Source: Rhodobacter sp. (GTDB lineage: Bacteria > Pseudomonadota > Alphaproteobacteria > Rhodobacterales > Rhodobacteraceae). Taken from it: 64,000 nt of DNA. Of this stretch, positions 1 to 9,792 are shown one piece after another. The translations under genes were made by a program, and so were the position numbers. Each line of letters opens with the position of its first letter. Within the stretch, counting starts at the first letter, position 1. Where the stretch lies: the NCBI GenBank assembly GCA_027487575.1, contig JAIYDJ010000114.1:1-64000 (forward strand). The letters are read 5' to 3'. The notes under the pieces are model-generated. The model searched no databases. It saw only the letters and a list, made by a program, of their open reading frames with translations, and was not told where the DNA came from.

Positions 1-1868
1 ATGTCCATGTCGGGCGGGGTCACGTCGCCCAGCACGACGATCCTGCGATCTGCCACGGTGAAGGCCGTCACATCCTCGGGCAGATGGTACACGGGCCGCC
101 CCGCCGCGTCGCGGGTCTGGTAGATTTCGTGCGTGACCATCCCTTGGGTGAACAGCGCGTTGAACGGCTCGATCGCCTTGGCGGGCAGATGGCCGGTCTT
201 GTGCATCGCGCGGGCAAAGAAGCGCGAATACAGCAGGTGCAGGATCGCATGCTCCACCCCGCCGATGTATTGGTCGACGTTCATCCAGTAATCGACCTCG
301 GCCGCGTCGGTCGGAGTCGTGGCATGCGGCGCGGTAAAGCGGGCGTAGTACCAGCTTGAATCCACGAAGGTATCCATCGTGTCCGTCTCGCGCCGGGCAT
401 CGCCGCCGCATTCGGGGCAGGCCGTAAAGCGCCAGGTCGGGTGCCGGTCCAGCGGGTTGCCGGGCACGTCGAAGGTCACGTCGTCGGGCAGGCGGATCGG
501 CAGGTTCTCTTTCTTCTCGGCCACCACGCCGCAGGTCGGGCAGTGCACCACCGGAATCGGGCAGCCCCAATAGCGCTGCCGCGAAACCCCCCAGTCGCGC
601 AGACGGTAGTTGGTTACGCCACGCCCGATGCCGCGTTCTTCGCAAAAGGCGATGGCAGCGGCCACGGCAGCCTCGCCGGTCTGGACCGGGTCGCCGGCAA
701 AGCCACGGATGTAGTGCACCTTTTCGGATTTCATCGGCACATAGGCGTCGGTCAGGGCCGCATCCGCGCCATCGGCGGTGAAGACGGCGTTGATCGGCAG
801 GCCGTACTTCGTCGCAAACTCGAAGTCGCGGTCGTCATGGGCAGGACAGCCGAAGATCGCCCCGGTGCCATAGTCCATCAGGATGAAGTTCGCGATGTAG
901 ACCGGCAGTTCCCAGGTGTCGTCGAACGGGTGGCAGACCCGGATGCCGGTATCCATGCCGCGCTTTTCGGCGGTTTCCAGCGCCTCGGCCGAGGTGCCGA
1001 CGCGGCGGCAATCGGCCACGAAGGCCGCAATGGCGTCGTCATGCCGTTCCAGATGCCGGGCCAGCGGATGGTCCGGGCTGATCGCGGCGAAACTCGCTCC
1101 CAGCAGGGTGTCGGGCCGCGTCGTGTAAACCTCCAGCCGGTCGAAACCCTCGGGCGCGCCCACGCTCGAAAAGGCGAACTGCAAGCCGCGCGACTGGCCG
1201 ATCCAGTTGGCCTGCATCAGGCGCACCTTTTCGGGCCAGTTGGTCAACCCGTCCAGCGCCGACAGAAGCTCCGCCGAATAGTCGGAAATCCTGAAGAACC
1301 ACTGGGTCAGCTCGCGCCGTTCGACCGGGGCGTTCGACCGCCAGCCCCGCCCGTCGATCACCTGCTCGTTCGCCAGAACGGTCATGTCGACCGGGTCCCA
1401 GTTGACCACCGCCGCCTTGCGGTAGACCAGCCCCGCCGCCATCATGTCGATGAACATGGCCTGCTGCTGGCCATAGTATTCCGGGTCGCAGGTGGCAAAC
1501 TCGCGGGACCAGTCGATGCTCAACCCCAGCGGCTTCATCTGCGCCCGCATGTCGGCGATGTTGCCGTAGGTCCAGTCCTTGGGGTGGCCGCCCCGCTCCA
1601 TCGCGGCGTTCTCGGCGGGCATCCCGAAGGCGTCCCAGCCCATCGGATGCAACACGGCGTGGCCCTGCGCCGCCTTGGTCCGCGCCACGACATCGCCCAT
1701 CGTGTAGTTGCGCACATGCCCCATGTGGATGCGCCCGGACGGATAGGGAAACATCTCGAGGACATAGTACTTCGGACGTGACGGATCGGTCTTTGCCAGA
1801 AACACCCCGGCCTGATCCCAGGCTTGCTGCCATTTCTGTTCGATCACCGATGGTTCATAGCGCGACAT
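1..1868 (-). CDS. leuS: Leucyl-tRNA synthetase, 3' part cut by window edge
   Basis: Charges tRNA-Leu with leucine in the cytoplasm (class I aminoacyl-tRNA synthetase). About 622 N-terminal residues are visible. The class I HIGH motif appears as HMGH at residues 48-51, in the usual LeuRS setting (EMFPYPSG before it). The CP1 editing domain follows, with its threonine-rich stretch TTRPDTLLG and a downstream zinc-type cysteine cluster (CPTCG...CPECGG). The KMSKS loop and anticodon-binding domain lie beyond base 1. The ATG at 1866-1868 gives the expected N-terminus MSRYEP. The upstream DUF3576 lipoprotein gene is in the same direction, 124 bp away. Identification is secure. Confidence 0.97.
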   Translation of the reverse strand, partial: MSRYEPSVIEQKWQQAWDQAGVFLAKTDPSRPKYYVLEMFPYPSGRIHMGHVRNYTMGDVVARTKAAQGHAVLHPMGWDAFGMPAENAAMERGGHPKDWTYGNIADMRAQMKPLGLSIDWSREFATCDPEYYGQQQAMFIDMMAAGLVYRKAAVVNWDPVDMTVLANEQVIDGRGWRSNAPVERRELTQWFFRISDYSAELLSALDGLTNWPEKVRLMQANWIGQSRGLQFAFSSVGAPEGFDRLEVYTTRPDTLLGASFAAISPDHPLARHLERHDDAIAAFVADCRRVGTSAEALETAEKRGMDTGIRVCHPFDDTWELPVYIANFILMDYGTGAIFGCPAHDDRDFEFATKYGLPINAVFTADGADAALTDAYVPMKSEKVHYIRGFAGDPVQTGEAAVAAAIAFCEERGIGRGVTNYRLRDWGVSRQRYWGCPIPVVHCPTCGVVAEKKENLPIRLPDDVTFDVPGNPLDRHPTWRFTACPECGGDARRETDTMDTFVDSSWYYARFTAPHATTPTDAAEVDYWMNVDQYIGGVEHAILHLLYSRFFARAMHKTGHLPAKAIEPFNALFTQGMVTHEIYQTRDAAGRPVYHLPEDVTAFTVADRRIVVLGDVTPPDMD

Positions 1869-1930
1869 GACGGTCCCCCTGGCATTCAGCGCCGCGTTAC
1901 ACCGCCGCGCGGGCACGGTCCAGCCATGCC

Positions 1931-1952
1931 ATTTTCTGTCCCCAAATATCCC
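1931..1952 (+). repeat. 22-bp dispersed intergenic repeat, copy 1, next to a GC-rich hairpin
   Basis: This 22-mer recurs exactly, inverted, at 40070-40091. Here it is followed by a G6/C6 hairpin (GGGGGGCTGGCCCCCC, around 1962-1977). It lies between the 3' end of the DUF3576 gene and the 5' end of leuS. An exact 22-mer match in 64 kb is far beyond chance. Its role (terminator-like element, REP-like element or mobile miniature) is not shown by the sequence. Confidence 0.7.
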
Positions 1953-1992
1953 GGGGGGTTCGGGGGGCTGGCCCCCCGTGCGGCATCAGGGA

Positions 1993-2556
1993 TTAAAGCT
2001 TGCTGTCCTGGATGCGCAACTGCCGCGCGCGGGACAAAATCGCATCCTCGACCGCGCGCACGGTTTCGGGCGCGACCGCCCCGCCGCCGCGCGACTGCAG
2101 CGCGATGCGCAGGCTGCGCGCGTCCAGTGCGGGGTCCTGCACATAGATCGTCGCGCGGTAGGCGCGGCCCGAACCGGGCGGCGTGCCGTATCCCGTCACG
2201 ATCACCCCGGTGAACGGGTCGATCTGTTCGATCGGCAGGAAGTTCAGCACATCAAGCGAGGCGTTCCAAAGGTACTTGTTGACTTCGACCGTGGTGTTCG
2301 GATCGGCCGAGCGGGCAAAGAGATCGGTCAGCCGGTTGCCCCGCGCATTCGCTTCATAGCGCGTCTCCCGCGTGGCGCCCGACCCGACGGGCAGCGCGGT
2401 CCGGTCGGTCGCAACGGCGGCGGTGGTGGCCGTCAACTGCCGCTGCCCGCCGAACAGGCCGGAAACACCCCCGCCCCCGCAGGCCGCCAGCCCGAAGGAT
2501 ACTGCCGTGACAAGGCCGCAGAGGCGTGCAGCGCGGGCAAGGTCATGCAAGCTCAT
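1993..2556 (-). CDS. DUF3576 family lipoprotein
   Basis: A 187-residue protein with a short hydrophobic signal and the lipobox LAAC (cysteine 26), so it is probably lipid-anchored in the envelope. A glycine run follows the lipobox. The C-terminal two thirds match the DUF3576 pattern as I know it (SLDVLNFLPIEQIDPFTGVI, then YRATIYVQDPALDARSL). The ATG at 2554-2556 immediately precedes the signal. It lies upstream of leuS on the same strand, an arrangement I recall from other Rhodobacteraceae. The family has no established biochemical function. Confidence 0.85.
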   Translation of the reverse strand: MSLHDLARAARLCGLVTAVSFGLAACGGGGVSGLFGGQRQLTATTAAVATDRTALPVGSGATRETRYEANARGNRLTDLFARSADPNTTVEVNKYLWNASLDVLNFLPIEQIDPFTGVIVTGYGTPPGSGRAYRATIYVQDPALDARSLRIALQSRGGGAVAPETVRAVEDAILSRARQLRIQDSKL

Positions 2557-2911
2557 TCAGGTCCCCAACTGGTCATGGATGTTGTCTAGCCTGTCGGTCC
2601 GGGCGTGCCAAGGCTTTTCCCGCGCGCCGGAAGGCGGGGGGCGGCCAGACGCTCTGCACTCGGGCTGGACCGGGTAGGGATCCTGCCGCGCGGGGCGCTG
2701 CCGGCCCCCTGCGCCCGGTCAAACCGGAATGGCCCGGCAACTGCGGCATGTCGATGGCTTCACTGTGGCAAAGCTGCACCATCGACCGCGTCATTCCCCC
2801 GCAAAGCCGCTGTTCAGATTGCAAAAGGGAACCGCTGGGTGGAAACAGAAGCATACCCAATTCGGATTCCCCTGAGTTGGGCCGCACCTTTCAGAGACAA
2901 CGAGGGAAGCT
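2557..2911. other. 355-bp non-coding stretch between DUF3576 gene and porin
   Basis: The two flanking genes diverge here, so this stretch must hold both promoters and the porin leader. Only the porin Shine-Dalgarno (GAGGGA, 2902-2907) is clear. I could not assign a confident -35/-10 pair, and no RNA gene is recognisable. Confidence 0.4.
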
Positions 2912-3820
2912 ATGAAAAAGATTCTTCTGTCCACCGCCCTGCTCAGCGCGACTGCTGGCATGGCTGCTGCTGAAGTGACCTTCGGCGGCTACGGCCGCTT
3001 CGGTCTGGAATACGTCGAAGGCCGCGCCGAAGAAACCCAGGTCGCAATGCGCCTGCGTTTCAACATCAACGCCAAGACCGAAACCGACTCGGGCGTCACC
3101 TTCGGTGGTCGTATCCGTCTGCAGTACACCGACGGCAACAACGCTTCGACCATCAGCCCGGCCTACGTCTATGCGTCGTATGAAGGCTTCCGCGTCGAAG
3201 TCGGCAACTCGAACACCGCCTACGACTCCGCTGCCCTGATGTACAACTCGGAAATGGGCTACCTGGACACGTCGGCCGGTGACCCGATCGGTTCGTACTA
3301 CGGCTTCGCGTCGACCTCGTACGGCGGCGAAACCGACCGTATGGGCATCTTCGCATCGTACTCGGTCGGCGACCTGAACGTTCGCCTGTCGTACGTTGCA
3401 GAAGACCAGGCAGAAGCCGGCAACAACGATGCCGAACTCAGCTTCTCGGCTGACTACAAGTTCGGCGCGATCACCGTTTCGGGTGCTTACGCCAAGGACG
3501 GCCTCGCGATCGACGACAACGACCTGATCTTCCTGGGCGCAGAATATGCGATCAACGACATGGGCAACGTCGGCCTGCTGTACTTCAAGGAAGAAGTTGG
3601 CGCCGTAGACCGCGACAAGTTCACCCTGTACGGTAACTACACCTTCGACGCCATCACCGCACGCGCCTATGTGGCGTTCGGCGAAGACTTCGGCACTGAA
3701 GAAACCGCTTTCGGCCTCGGCGCTGACTACGACCTCGGCGGCGCTCGTCTGTCGGGTTCGATCCAGTCCGACTTCGACGGCGACATGTTCGGCGACGTCG
3801 GTGTGCGCTTCGACTTCTGA
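2912..3820 (+). CDS. Outer-membrane porin (Rhodobacter type)
   Basis: A 302-residue beta-barrel porin for passive diffusion of small solutes. It has a classic signal peptide (MKKILLSTALLSATAGMAAA) cleaved before EVTFGGYGRFGLEY, the usual first strand of Rhodobacter-type porins. Alternating polar/hydrophobic strands and many acidic loop residues follow, and the protein ends in Phe (VRFDF), the outer-membrane assembly signal. A strong Shine-Dalgarno (GAGGGA) lies 4 bases before the ATG. The codon choice is strikingly uniform, as in very highly expressed genes. It stands alone and is followed by a strong terminator. Confidence 0.95.
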   Translation: MKKILLSTALLSATAGMAAAEVTFGGYGRFGLEYVEGRAEETQVAMRLRFNINAKTETDSGVTFGGRIRLQYTDGNNASTISPAYVYASYEGFRVEVGNSNTAYDSAALMYNSEMGYLDTSAGDPIGSYYGFASTSYGGETDRMGIFASYSVGDLNVRLSYVAEDQAEAGNNDAELSFSADYKFGAITVSGAYAKDGLAIDDNDLIFLGAEYAINDMGNVGLLYFKEEVGAVDRDKFTLYGNYTFDAITARAYVAFGEDFGTEETAFGLGADYDLGGARLSGSIQSDFDGDMFGDVGVRFDF

Positions 3821-3847
3821 TCTGACGATCTGAAGCACTTTCAGGAA

Positions 3848-3879
3848 AGAGCGGGCTTCGGCCCGCTCTCTTCTTTTTT
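3848..3879 (+). terminator. Rho-independent terminator of the porin gene
   Basis: A 9-bp stem AGAGCGGGC (3848-3856) with a UUCG tetraloop and its complement (3861-3869), followed by a T-rich tract to 3879. It begins 27 bases after the porin stop codon. Confidence 0.93.
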
Positions 3880-3898
3880 GCCATGCGCCGGGGATGAC

Positions 3899-4546
3899 AT
3901 GCCGCTGACCGATATCCTGTCCCGCATCCGCACCGCCGAAACCGCAGCCGGGCGCGCGGCGGGGTCTGTCCGTCTGGTCGCGGTGTCGAAACTGCAACCG
4001 GCCGACCGGGTCGCGGCGGTGCTGCGGCAAGGCCACCGGGTTTATGGCGAGAATTACGTGCAAGAGGCGCAGGCGAAATGGCCCGCCTGGCGGACAGAGT
4101 TCGGCCCGGTCGAGGTGCATCTTGTCGGCCCGCTGCAAACGAACAAGGCCAAGGCGGCGGTTGACCTGTTCGACGTGATCCATTCGGTGGACCGGGCGTC
4201 GCTGGCCGAGAAACTCGCGCGTCTGGCGCAGGCGCGGGGGGCCTCACCCGCGCTGTTCGTGCAGGTCAACACCGGGGCCGAGCCGCAGAAGGCGGGCGTT
4301 CTGCCCGATGATCTGGACGGATTTCTGACCACCTGTCGCGGGATGGACCTGCCGCTGGCCGGGCTGATGTGCATCCCCCCCGAAGGCGAGGATGCCGCAC
4401 CGCATTTCACGATGCTGGCCGGAATGGCGGCGCGCAACGGGCTGACCGGCCTGTCGATGGGGATGAGCAGCGATTTCGAAGCGGCCATCGCGGCGGGCGC
4501 CACGCATGTGCGCGTGGGGTCCGCGATTTTCGGCGCGCGCGGGTAG
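3899..4546 (+). CDS. YggS/PROSC-family PLP homeostasis protein
   Basis: A 215-residue alanine-racemase-fold protein that binds pyridoxal phosphate and buffers cellular PLP; no catalytic activity is established for the family. Visible motifs: the PLP lysine in AVSK (K31), VYGENYVQEA, HLVGPLQTNK, VQVNTG, and the C-terminal LSMGMSSDFEAAI and THVRVGSAIFG. The ATG at 3899 is chosen over an in-frame TTG at 3878, because that TTG sits in the T-tract of the porin terminator. It appears monocistronic. The identification is clear from the conserved signature. Confidence 0.94.
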   Translation: MPLTDILSRIRTAETAAGRAAGSVRLVAVSKLQPADRVAAVLRQGHRVYGENYVQEAQAKWPAWRTEFGPVEVHLVGPLQTNKAKAAVDLFDVIHSVDRASLAEKLARLAQARGASPALFVQVNTGAEPQKAGVLPDDLDGFLTTCRGMDLPLAGLMCIPPEGEDAAPHFTMLAGMAARNGLTGLSMGMSSDFEAAIAAGATHVRVGSAIFGARG

Positions 4547-4630
4547 GGCCACCCACAGGCGCGGTTGAACCCCTCGGCACTGCGCGCCTCCCCTCCCCCC
4601 GTGGGAGGGGATGGGGGTGGGGGCGCGCGG

Positions 4631-5128
4631 TCAATCCCGGATGATCAGCCGGGTTTCATGCCGGATGCGCGGCGCGATCCACAAAAGATCCTCGCGCGCG
4701 AAGGCCACGCAACCCGCCGTGGGGTGACGGGGCCTGCGCCAGGTGTGGACAAAGATCGCCGATCCGTGGCCGGGCTTTGCCTCGGGCCAGTTCCAGTCGG
4801 TCAGCAGGATCAGGTCATACAGCCGGTCGGGCCGGTGCAGCCGTTCGTGGCTGTGCGGATAGGGCGCACGAACGAAGGTATTGTAGTCGATGTCGTCGGG
4901 CGCATCCGACCACAGTTCGAACGGGCCGATCGGCAGCGCCCAGTCGGCAGGCCGCGCCATCCGGTCGGCCCGGTACAGCATTCCCGTCAGCCGGTGGATG
5001 CCCGCCGGGGTGGCCCCGTCGCCTTCGCGTTTGCGGGTGGTGATGCCGCCCCGCCCGATGGAACAGGCAAACCGACGGCCCATGAAGCGTGCGCCCCAGC
5101 GCGTGACCACGATATCGGACGGTTTCAT
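4631..5128 (-). CDS. L,D-transpeptidase (YkuD-type) family protein
   Basis: A 165-residue protein with the L,D-transpeptidase catalytic signature near the C-terminus: a histidine-containing block ([10 protein letters not shown]) followed by TAGCVAF, where the cysteine is the nucleophile. Family members crosslink peptidoglycan or attach proteins to it. No clear signal peptide is visible, which is common in this short subfamily and leaves its location open. Its ATG overlaps the ribA stop by 4 bases, so the two are translationally coupled. It is unlike the LysM-containing Ldt enzymes, and the substrate is unknown. Confidence 0.85.
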   Translation of the reverse strand: MKPSDIVVTRWGARFMGRRFACSIGRGGITTRKREGDGATPAGIHRLTGMLYRADRMARPADWALPIGPFELWSDAPDDIDYNTFVRAPYPHSHERLHRPDRLYDLILLTDWNWPEAKPGHGSAIFVHTWRRPRHPTAGCVAFAREDLLWIAPRIRHETRLIIRD

Positions 5129-6207
5129 TCCAGATGCCCCGACTTCCGTGCCTTGGTCGCCAGATAGGCGGCGTTTTCCCGCGTCTGGCCGACATGCAGC
5201 GGCACGCGTTCCGTCACGGTCAGCCCGCAGGCCGCCATCATCGCCAGTTTGCGGGGGTTGTTGGTCATCAGCCGCACGGCCGAAAATCCCATGCGGCGCA
5301 GGATATCGGCCCCGATGCGGAAATCCCGTTCGTCATCCTCGAACCCCAGCCGGTGGTTTGCTTCGACGGTATCGAACCCCTGATCCTGCAGGGCATAGGC
5401 GCGCATCTTGTTGGCCAGCCCGATGCCCCGTCCCTCCTGGTTGAGGTAAAGAAGCACGCCCGCCCCCTCGGCCGCCATCTGCGCCAGCGCCGCGTGCAGT
5501 TGCGGGCCGCAGTCGCATTTCAGCGATCCCAGCACGTCTCCGGTGAAACAGGCCGAATGCAGCCGGGTCAGGACAGGGGCGCTGCGGTCCGGACGGCCAA
5601 TCTCGATGGCATAATGGTCTTCGGCCCCGTCCTCAGGGCGAAAGACATGCACCCGTCCGGCGGCAGCCGCCAGCATCGGCACCCGCGCGGCGGCGATTTC
5701 GTGCTGCGGCGACAGGTGCGCCAGCATGGACCCGGCGTCGGGCAGAAAGGTCAGCCCTTCGCGCCCGGCCAGCACCAGTCCGTCAGGCACTTCGACCACC
5801 AGCACCGCAGGCAGCAGATGCGCCGCCTTGGCCAGCGCAAGCCCCGTCCGGTGCAGCGCCGCCGATCCGTCGCGCAGGCTGGAAAACGGTCCTTTCATCG
5901 GCGTGGACAGGTCGTTGACCGGATCGGCCATCGCCCGCAACCAGCCCAGCCCCGCATCGTCGGGCAGCCTGATCCGTGCCAGATCGCCGTCATAGGCCCG
6001 CGCCTTCAGCGTTTCCGCCCGCCGCCGGGTGATGGCCAGTTCTGCCGCGCCGATGCGCCGCAGCGCCTCCAGCCGGGTCGCCGTCAACGCCTCGACTGCG
6101 ACGATCAGGGCGGATCGGCCCGCTTCGGCCAGCACCACCGGCACGCCCATGCGCAGATCGCCTCGCGCGCGGGCGATCAGTTCGACGGGGCTGGGGGCTA
6201 GCGGCAT
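5125..6207 (-). CDS. ribA: GTP cyclohydrolase II
   Basis: A 360-residue enzyme that opens GTP to 2,5-diamino-6-ribosylamino-pyrimidinone phosphate, the first step of riboflavin synthesis. The catalytic half shows the zinc site ([16 protein letters not shown]), the GTP-binding stretch [11 protein letters not shown], and the C-terminal block LMTNNPRKL. The N-terminal ~150 residues are an extension common in alphaproteobacterial RibA; they lack the clear motifs of a working DHBP synthase. The open frame continues upstream to 6951, but that part is antisense to the regulator gene. The ATG at 6205-6207 is the sensible start. It is transcribed divergently from the response regulator. Confidence 0.93.
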   Translation of the reverse strand: MPLAPSPVELIARARGDLRMGVPVVLAEAGRSALIVAVEALTATRLEALRRIGAAELAITRRRAETLKARAYDGDLARIRLPDDAGLGWLRAMADPVNDLSTPMKGPFSSLRDGSAALHRTGLALAKAAHLLPAVLVVEVPDGLVLAGREGLTFLPDAGSMLAHLSPQHEIAAARVPMLAAAAGRVHVFRPEDGAEDHYAIEIGRPDRSAPVLTRLHSACFTGDVLGSLKCDCGPQLHAALAQMAAEGAGVLLYLNQEGRGIGLANKMRAYALQDQGFDTVEANHRLGFEDDERDFRIGADILRRMGFSAVRLMTNNPRKLAMMAACGLTVTERVPLHVGQTRENAAYLATKARKSGHLE

Positions 6208-6354
6208 GTCACACTCCTGCCCCCCGTTTAGACGGCGGGCGCGGGAATTGAAACATATCCCCGCCCTGCGACACGTCCGCGTGAAGGATTGTCGCACTTC
6301 TTGCCGCAAAGGTGATCGGCGCGCATGTAACAAACAGCAAACATGGAGGTCCCG

Positions 6355-7041
6355 ATGGCAACCTTGCGTAAAATCCTGCTGGTCGATGACGACGACGATC
6401 TGCGCGAGGCGCTGAGCGAGCAGTTGGTACTGACGGAAGATTTCGACGTGTTCGAAGGCCGCAATGGCGCCGAAGGAATGGAAAAGGTCAAGGCGGGCGT
6501 CTTTGATCTGGTGATCCTTGACGTCGGATTGCCCGATACCGACGGGCGCGAACTGTGCCGCCGGATGCGCAAGGTGGGTGTGAAATGTCCGGTGATGATG
6601 CTGACCGGACATGACTCGGACAGCGACACAATTCTGGGTCTGGATGCGGGCGCGAATGACTATGTGACCAAACCGTTCAAGTTTCCGGTCCTGCTGGCCC
6701 GCATCCGGGCGCAGTTGCGCACGCATGAACAGTCCGAGGATGCGGTGTTCCAGATGGGACCCTACACGTTCAAACCGGCGCAGAAGATGCTGCTGGATGC
6801 GAAGGAAAAGAAGATCCGCCTGACCGAGAAGGAAACCAACATCCTCAAGTATCTCTACCGCGCCGGGTCGGGTGTGGTGGCGCGGGATGTGCTGCTGCAC
6901 GAGGTCTGGGGCTACAACGCCGGGGTCACGACCCACACGCTTGAAACCCACATCTACCGGCTGCGCCAGAAGATCGAACCCGATCCGTCGAATGCGCGGT
7001 TGCTGGTGACCGAAAGCGGTGGCTACAAACTGGTCGCCTGA
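6355..7041 (+). CDS. cenR: OmpR-family response regulator, CenR-like
   Basis: A 228-residue two-component regulator: receiver domain (acidic cluster DDDDD at 11-15, phospho-acceptor D56 in VILDVG, K106 in VTKPF) and a winged-helix DNA-binding domain ([17 protein letters not shown], then [20 protein letters not shown]). From memory, the DNA-binding half closely resembles CenR, an essential envelope regulator in Caulobacter and Rhodobacter; this rests on recall. An in-frame ATG at 6343 is rejected because it overlaps the GGAGG that serves the ATG at 6355. No kinase gene is adjacent, which fits CenR, whose partner CenK is encoded elsewhere. Confidence 0.85.
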   Translation: MATLRKILLVDDDDDLREALSEQLVLTEDFDVFEGRNGAEGMEKVKAGVFDLVILDVGLPDTDGRELCRRMRKVGVKCPVMMLTGHDSDSDTILGLDAGANDYVTKPFKFPVLLARIRAQLRTHEQSEDAVFQMGPYTFKPAQKMLLDAKEKKIRLTEKETNILKYLYRAGSGVVARDVLLHEVWGYNAGVTTHTLETHIYRLRQKIEPDPSNARLLVTESGGYKLVA

Positions 7042-7159
7042 GATTCAGCAATTATCAACGATCCGGCCATACTGTTGCCAGAATCGCGTGTAATTGCTGT
7101 CTCCATGGAACCCCCTTGTCATGTCGGGGTTATGGCATGACTACCTCCCTGTTGGACCT

Positions 7160-7187
7160 GGCCGGGCATTGCGCCCGGCCTTTTTTT
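7160..7187 (+). terminator. Rho-independent terminator after the CenR-like gene
   Basis: An 8-bp stem GGCCGGGC / GCCCGGCC (7160-7167 and 7173-7180), a 5-base loop and seven T residues (7181-7187). It sits 118 bases downstream of the regulator stop, just before the convergent MFS gene. Confidence 0.9.
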
Positions 7188-7194
7188 GTCCAGA

Positions 7195-8418
7195 TCAGTT
7201 CGGCAACCGCAGCCGGACCACGGCGTACACCGTAAGGGCCGCCGCCACCGCCGCCGCTACGGCATAGGGCATCAGCACCGCCTGCACCGGGCCAGCCGGT
7301 TCGGCCAATCCGATCATGGCGCCAAAGGCGAATGCGCCGAAGGCCGCCGGTCCGGTGCCGACAAACCGGAACGCGCTGTTGACCCGGCCCAGCAGCGGCG
7401 CCGGGATATGCCGCTGGCGGTAGCTGACCTGCGCGATGTTCCACAGCATTCCGCTGAACCCGTTTGCCGCCAGTGCCAGCGCCACCCCCCACAGCGGCGG
7501 TTGCAGCGCAAGAACGGCGCAGGTCGCGGTGAAGCTGCCCATCCCGAACACGATGGCTGCCGTCGGCGAAACCCGGCGCAACACCCATGGCCCGATCAGC
7601 GTGGCCGTCAGCGCCCCGCAGGCCTGCGCGGTCAGCAGCGCGCCAAATCCGACGGCCCCCAACCCCAGAACCCGCTGGCCATAAAGCACCAGCACCGCCT
7701 CGAACCCGTAGCCGAGGAAGTTGAACCCGCCCAGCAGCCACGCGAGCCGCCGCAGCATCACCGCCTGCCACAGCCAGACAATGCCTTCGCGCAGCGACTG
7801 CAGCAGGGGCAGCGGATCGGACTGCCGCATCCGACGCGGCAGGACCATCGCGACGATCAGGGCAACGCTCGTGGCCAGCAGACCTGCGTGCAGCCCGAAC
7901 GGCAACGCCACCGACACACCGATCAGGCCCCCCGCCAAGGGCGGCCCGACGAACTGCCCCGCCAGTTGCTCGCCCGCCCACAAGCTGCCGTTCGCCCGTT
8001 CCAGTTGCGAGCGGTCCACGACCGTCGGAACAAAGGTTTGCGCGGTGTTGTCGCGCAGCACCTCGGCGCTGCCCAGAAGGAACGACAGCGCCGCCATGCC
8101 CAGCACCGGCGCGGTTCCCGGACTGGCGGTCAACGCCAGCACCAGAAGCGCCAGCGCAAGGGCGATCCGCAGACTGTCGGCACCCACCAGCAACCGGCGG
8201 TGGTCGAACCTGTCGGTGACGACCCCGGCGGGCAGCGACAGCAAGAACCACGGCAACGTCCGCGCCCCGGCCACCAGACCGATCAGCATCGGATCATGGG
8301 TCAGCAGCGTGGCGAGCCAAGGCACCGCCACCGCCATCACCCCGTCGCCCAGATTTGTGACTGTGCTCGACACGAACAGCAGCCGGAAATTGCGCAGATG
8401 CCAGATCGGATGGGTCAT
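7195..8418 (-). CDS. MFS transporter (EntS/MFS_3-like)
   Basis: A 407-residue inner-membrane secondary transporter with about 12 hydrophobic segments. The N-terminus (HLRNFRLLFVSSTVTNLGDG) and the loop DRFDHRRLLVGAD match the MFS_3 group that includes the EntS siderophore exporter. The substrate cannot be told from sequence. It is convergent with the CenR-like gene, and divergent from xth with a 103-bp shared promoter gap. No siderophore genes are nearby, so efflux of another small molecule is equally possible. Confidence 0.87.
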   Translation of the reverse strand: MTHPIWHLRNFRLLFVSSTVTNLGDGVMAVAVPWLATLLTHDPMLIGLVAGARTLPWFLLSLPAGVVTDRFDHRRLLVGADSLRIALALALLVLALTASPGTAPVLGMAALSFLLGSAEVLRDNTAQTFVPTVVDRSQLERANGSLWAGEQLAGQFVGPPLAGGLIGVSVALPFGLHAGLLATSVALIVAMVLPRRMRQSDPLPLLQSLREGIVWLWQAVMLRRLAWLLGGFNFLGYGFEAVLVLYGQRVLGLGAVGFGALLTAQACGALTATLIGPWVLRRVSPTAAIVFGMGSFTATCAVLALQPPLWGVALALAANGFSGMLWNIAQVSYRQRHIPAPLLGRVNSAFRFVGTGPAAFGAFAFGAMIGLAEPAGPVQAVLMPYAVAAAVAAALTVYAVVRLRLPN

Positions 8419-8521
8419 GCCGCACGCTTTACCGGCACGTCGGCCGGGTCAACCCCTGCCGAATTGTCTTGCAACCCGCGCCTTGTTTGGGCAGCAGGAC
8501 GACAGACATGCGGAGCCTGCG

Positions 8522-9310
8522 ATGCCTTTCACCCTTGCCACCTGGAACATCAATTCGGTCCGCCTTCGCGCAGGTCTGGTGACGCGCCTGATGACGGAGG
8601 AACAGCCCGACATCCTGTGCCTGCAGGAGTGCAAGAGCCCCGTCGATCTGATCCCTCTGGCCGGTTTTCAGGCGTTGGGATATCGCCATATCGTGGCGCG
8701 CGGACAGAAGGGCTACAACGGCGTCGCGATCCTGTCCAAACTGCCACTGACCGATGCCGGAGACCGTGACTTTGCGCAGCTTGGCCATGCGCGCCACGTC
8801 GCGGCCCGGCTTGAGAATGGCGTGGTCATCCATAACGTCTATGTGCCTGCGGGCGGCGATCTGCCGGACCGCACGGTCAACGTCAAGTTCGGCCAGAAGC
8901 TGGATTATCTGACCGCCTTGCGCGACTGGTGCCATCGCGAAAAGCCCGAACGGGCCATTCTGGTGGGTGATCTCAATATCGCCCCGCGCGAGGATGACGT
9001 CTGGGATCACAAGGCCCTGCTGAAGATCGTCAGCCACACCCCGATCGAGGTCGATCACCTGAACGCGGTGATGGAGGCGGGCAACTGGCGCTGCGTGACG
9101 CGGGCCGACATTCCCGCCGGGCGGCTGTATTCGTGGTGGTCTTACCGCAGCGCAGACTGGGATGGCGCGGACAAGGGCCGCAGGCTGGACCATATCTGGG
9201 CCAGCGCCGATATCGCCAATGCCGCCCATACCAGCCGCATCCTGCGCCCGGTGCGCGGCTGGGACCAGCCAAGTGACCATGTGCCCGTGCTGGCGACCTT
9301 CGATCTGTAG
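8522..9310 (+). CDS. xth: Exodeoxyribonuclease III
   Basis: A 262-residue AP endonuclease / 3'-exonuclease of base-excision repair. Conserved blocks of the exonuclease-endonuclease-phosphatase fold: WNINSVR (N-terminus), LQECK (metal-binding E36), VYVPAGGD, GDLNIAP, YSWWSYR, LDHIWAS and the terminal SDHVPV with the catalytic histidine. The ATG at 8522 gives the standard N-terminus MPFTLATWNINSVR. The same frame is open farther upstream, but that part is antisense to the MFS gene. A small GGCGA...TCGCC hairpin at 9342-9358 follows. The prophage begins 50 bases downstream. Confidence 0.96.
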   Translation: MPFTLATWNINSVRLRAGLVTRLMTEEQPDILCLQECKSPVDLIPLAGFQALGYRHIVARGQKGYNGVAILSKLPLTDAGDRDFAQLGHARHVAARLENGVVIHNVYVPAGGDLPDRTVNVKFGQKLDYLTALRDWCHREKPERAILVGDLNIAPREDDVWDHKALLKIVSHTPIEVDHLNAVMEAGNWRCVTRADIPAGRLYSWWSYRSADWDGADKGRRLDHIWASADIANAAHTSRILRPVRGWDQPSDHVPVLATFDL

Positions 9311-9355
9311 CGGGCTAGGTCCCGACCTCCACCAGCCATGGGGCGAGTCCGATTC

Positions 9356-9386
9356 GCCACTGTACGTTGACACCTAAGTCTGCAGT
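9356..9386 (+). repeat. Left end of prophage: target duplication plus terminal inverted repeat
   Basis: GCCAC (9356-9360) is the host target copy and TGT (9361) starts the element. The block GTCTGCAGT at 9378-9386 begins 17 bases from the end and has its exact inverted partner at 29628-29636, also 17 bases from the right end. Between them TGACA and single bases also match, giving 19 of 26 identical positions. Confidence 0.85.
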
Positions 9387-9792
9387 ATGTGGGATTACCT
9401 GGAATAGGCTGGATACCTGCGATTATTCCTAGGCACTCGAAAGACTTAGGGCACGCAGGACCGGTGCCGGAGCGCTGTGCGTCGGAGTTGGCACAAACGC
9501 CGAAATCGGTCGATTTGGGGCTGAAGGGCCAGGCGGGGGCAATGTTAGCGGGGCCTGTCCGAAGACCGTTTAACAGGCTGATAAAAGGCCATTTTTCGTC
9601 GCCAAAGGGACGATGGAAGGCCCTAAAGGTGCCGCGCGGCTGGACCGGAACACGCAAATCCGGTTGCATGCTGGTTTAGCCATTTGCATGTAAGACGCAA
9701 TGTATTGAAAGTGCAGACAAATCTTGAGCAATGAAAGGGCCGGATCGGTAATCCAACATGCAACGGATTCGCCACCGTTCTCCTGCCGCAGC
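9387..9792. other. Non-coding left-end region of the prophage
   Basis: About 400 AT-richer bases with no credible gene; short open frames on both strands look random. A direct repeat TACCTG (18 bases apart) and a GGAATA...TATTCC inverted pair lie at about 9396-9429. In Mu-like phages this zone carries transposase-binding sites, which may be what remains here, but no consensus could be assigned. Confidence 0.4.

Noticed and set aside
6208..6951. N-terminal extension of ribA to 6951
   Set aside because: It is antisense to the CenR-like gene and lacks conservation features; the ATG at 6207 gives the normal family start.
9311..9360. CTCCACCA after xth (9327-9334) suggested a tRNA or tmRNA attachment site
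   Set aside because: No T-arm or acceptor stem can be folded around it, and the prophage ends are explained better by TGT/ACA termini with a 5-bp target duplication.
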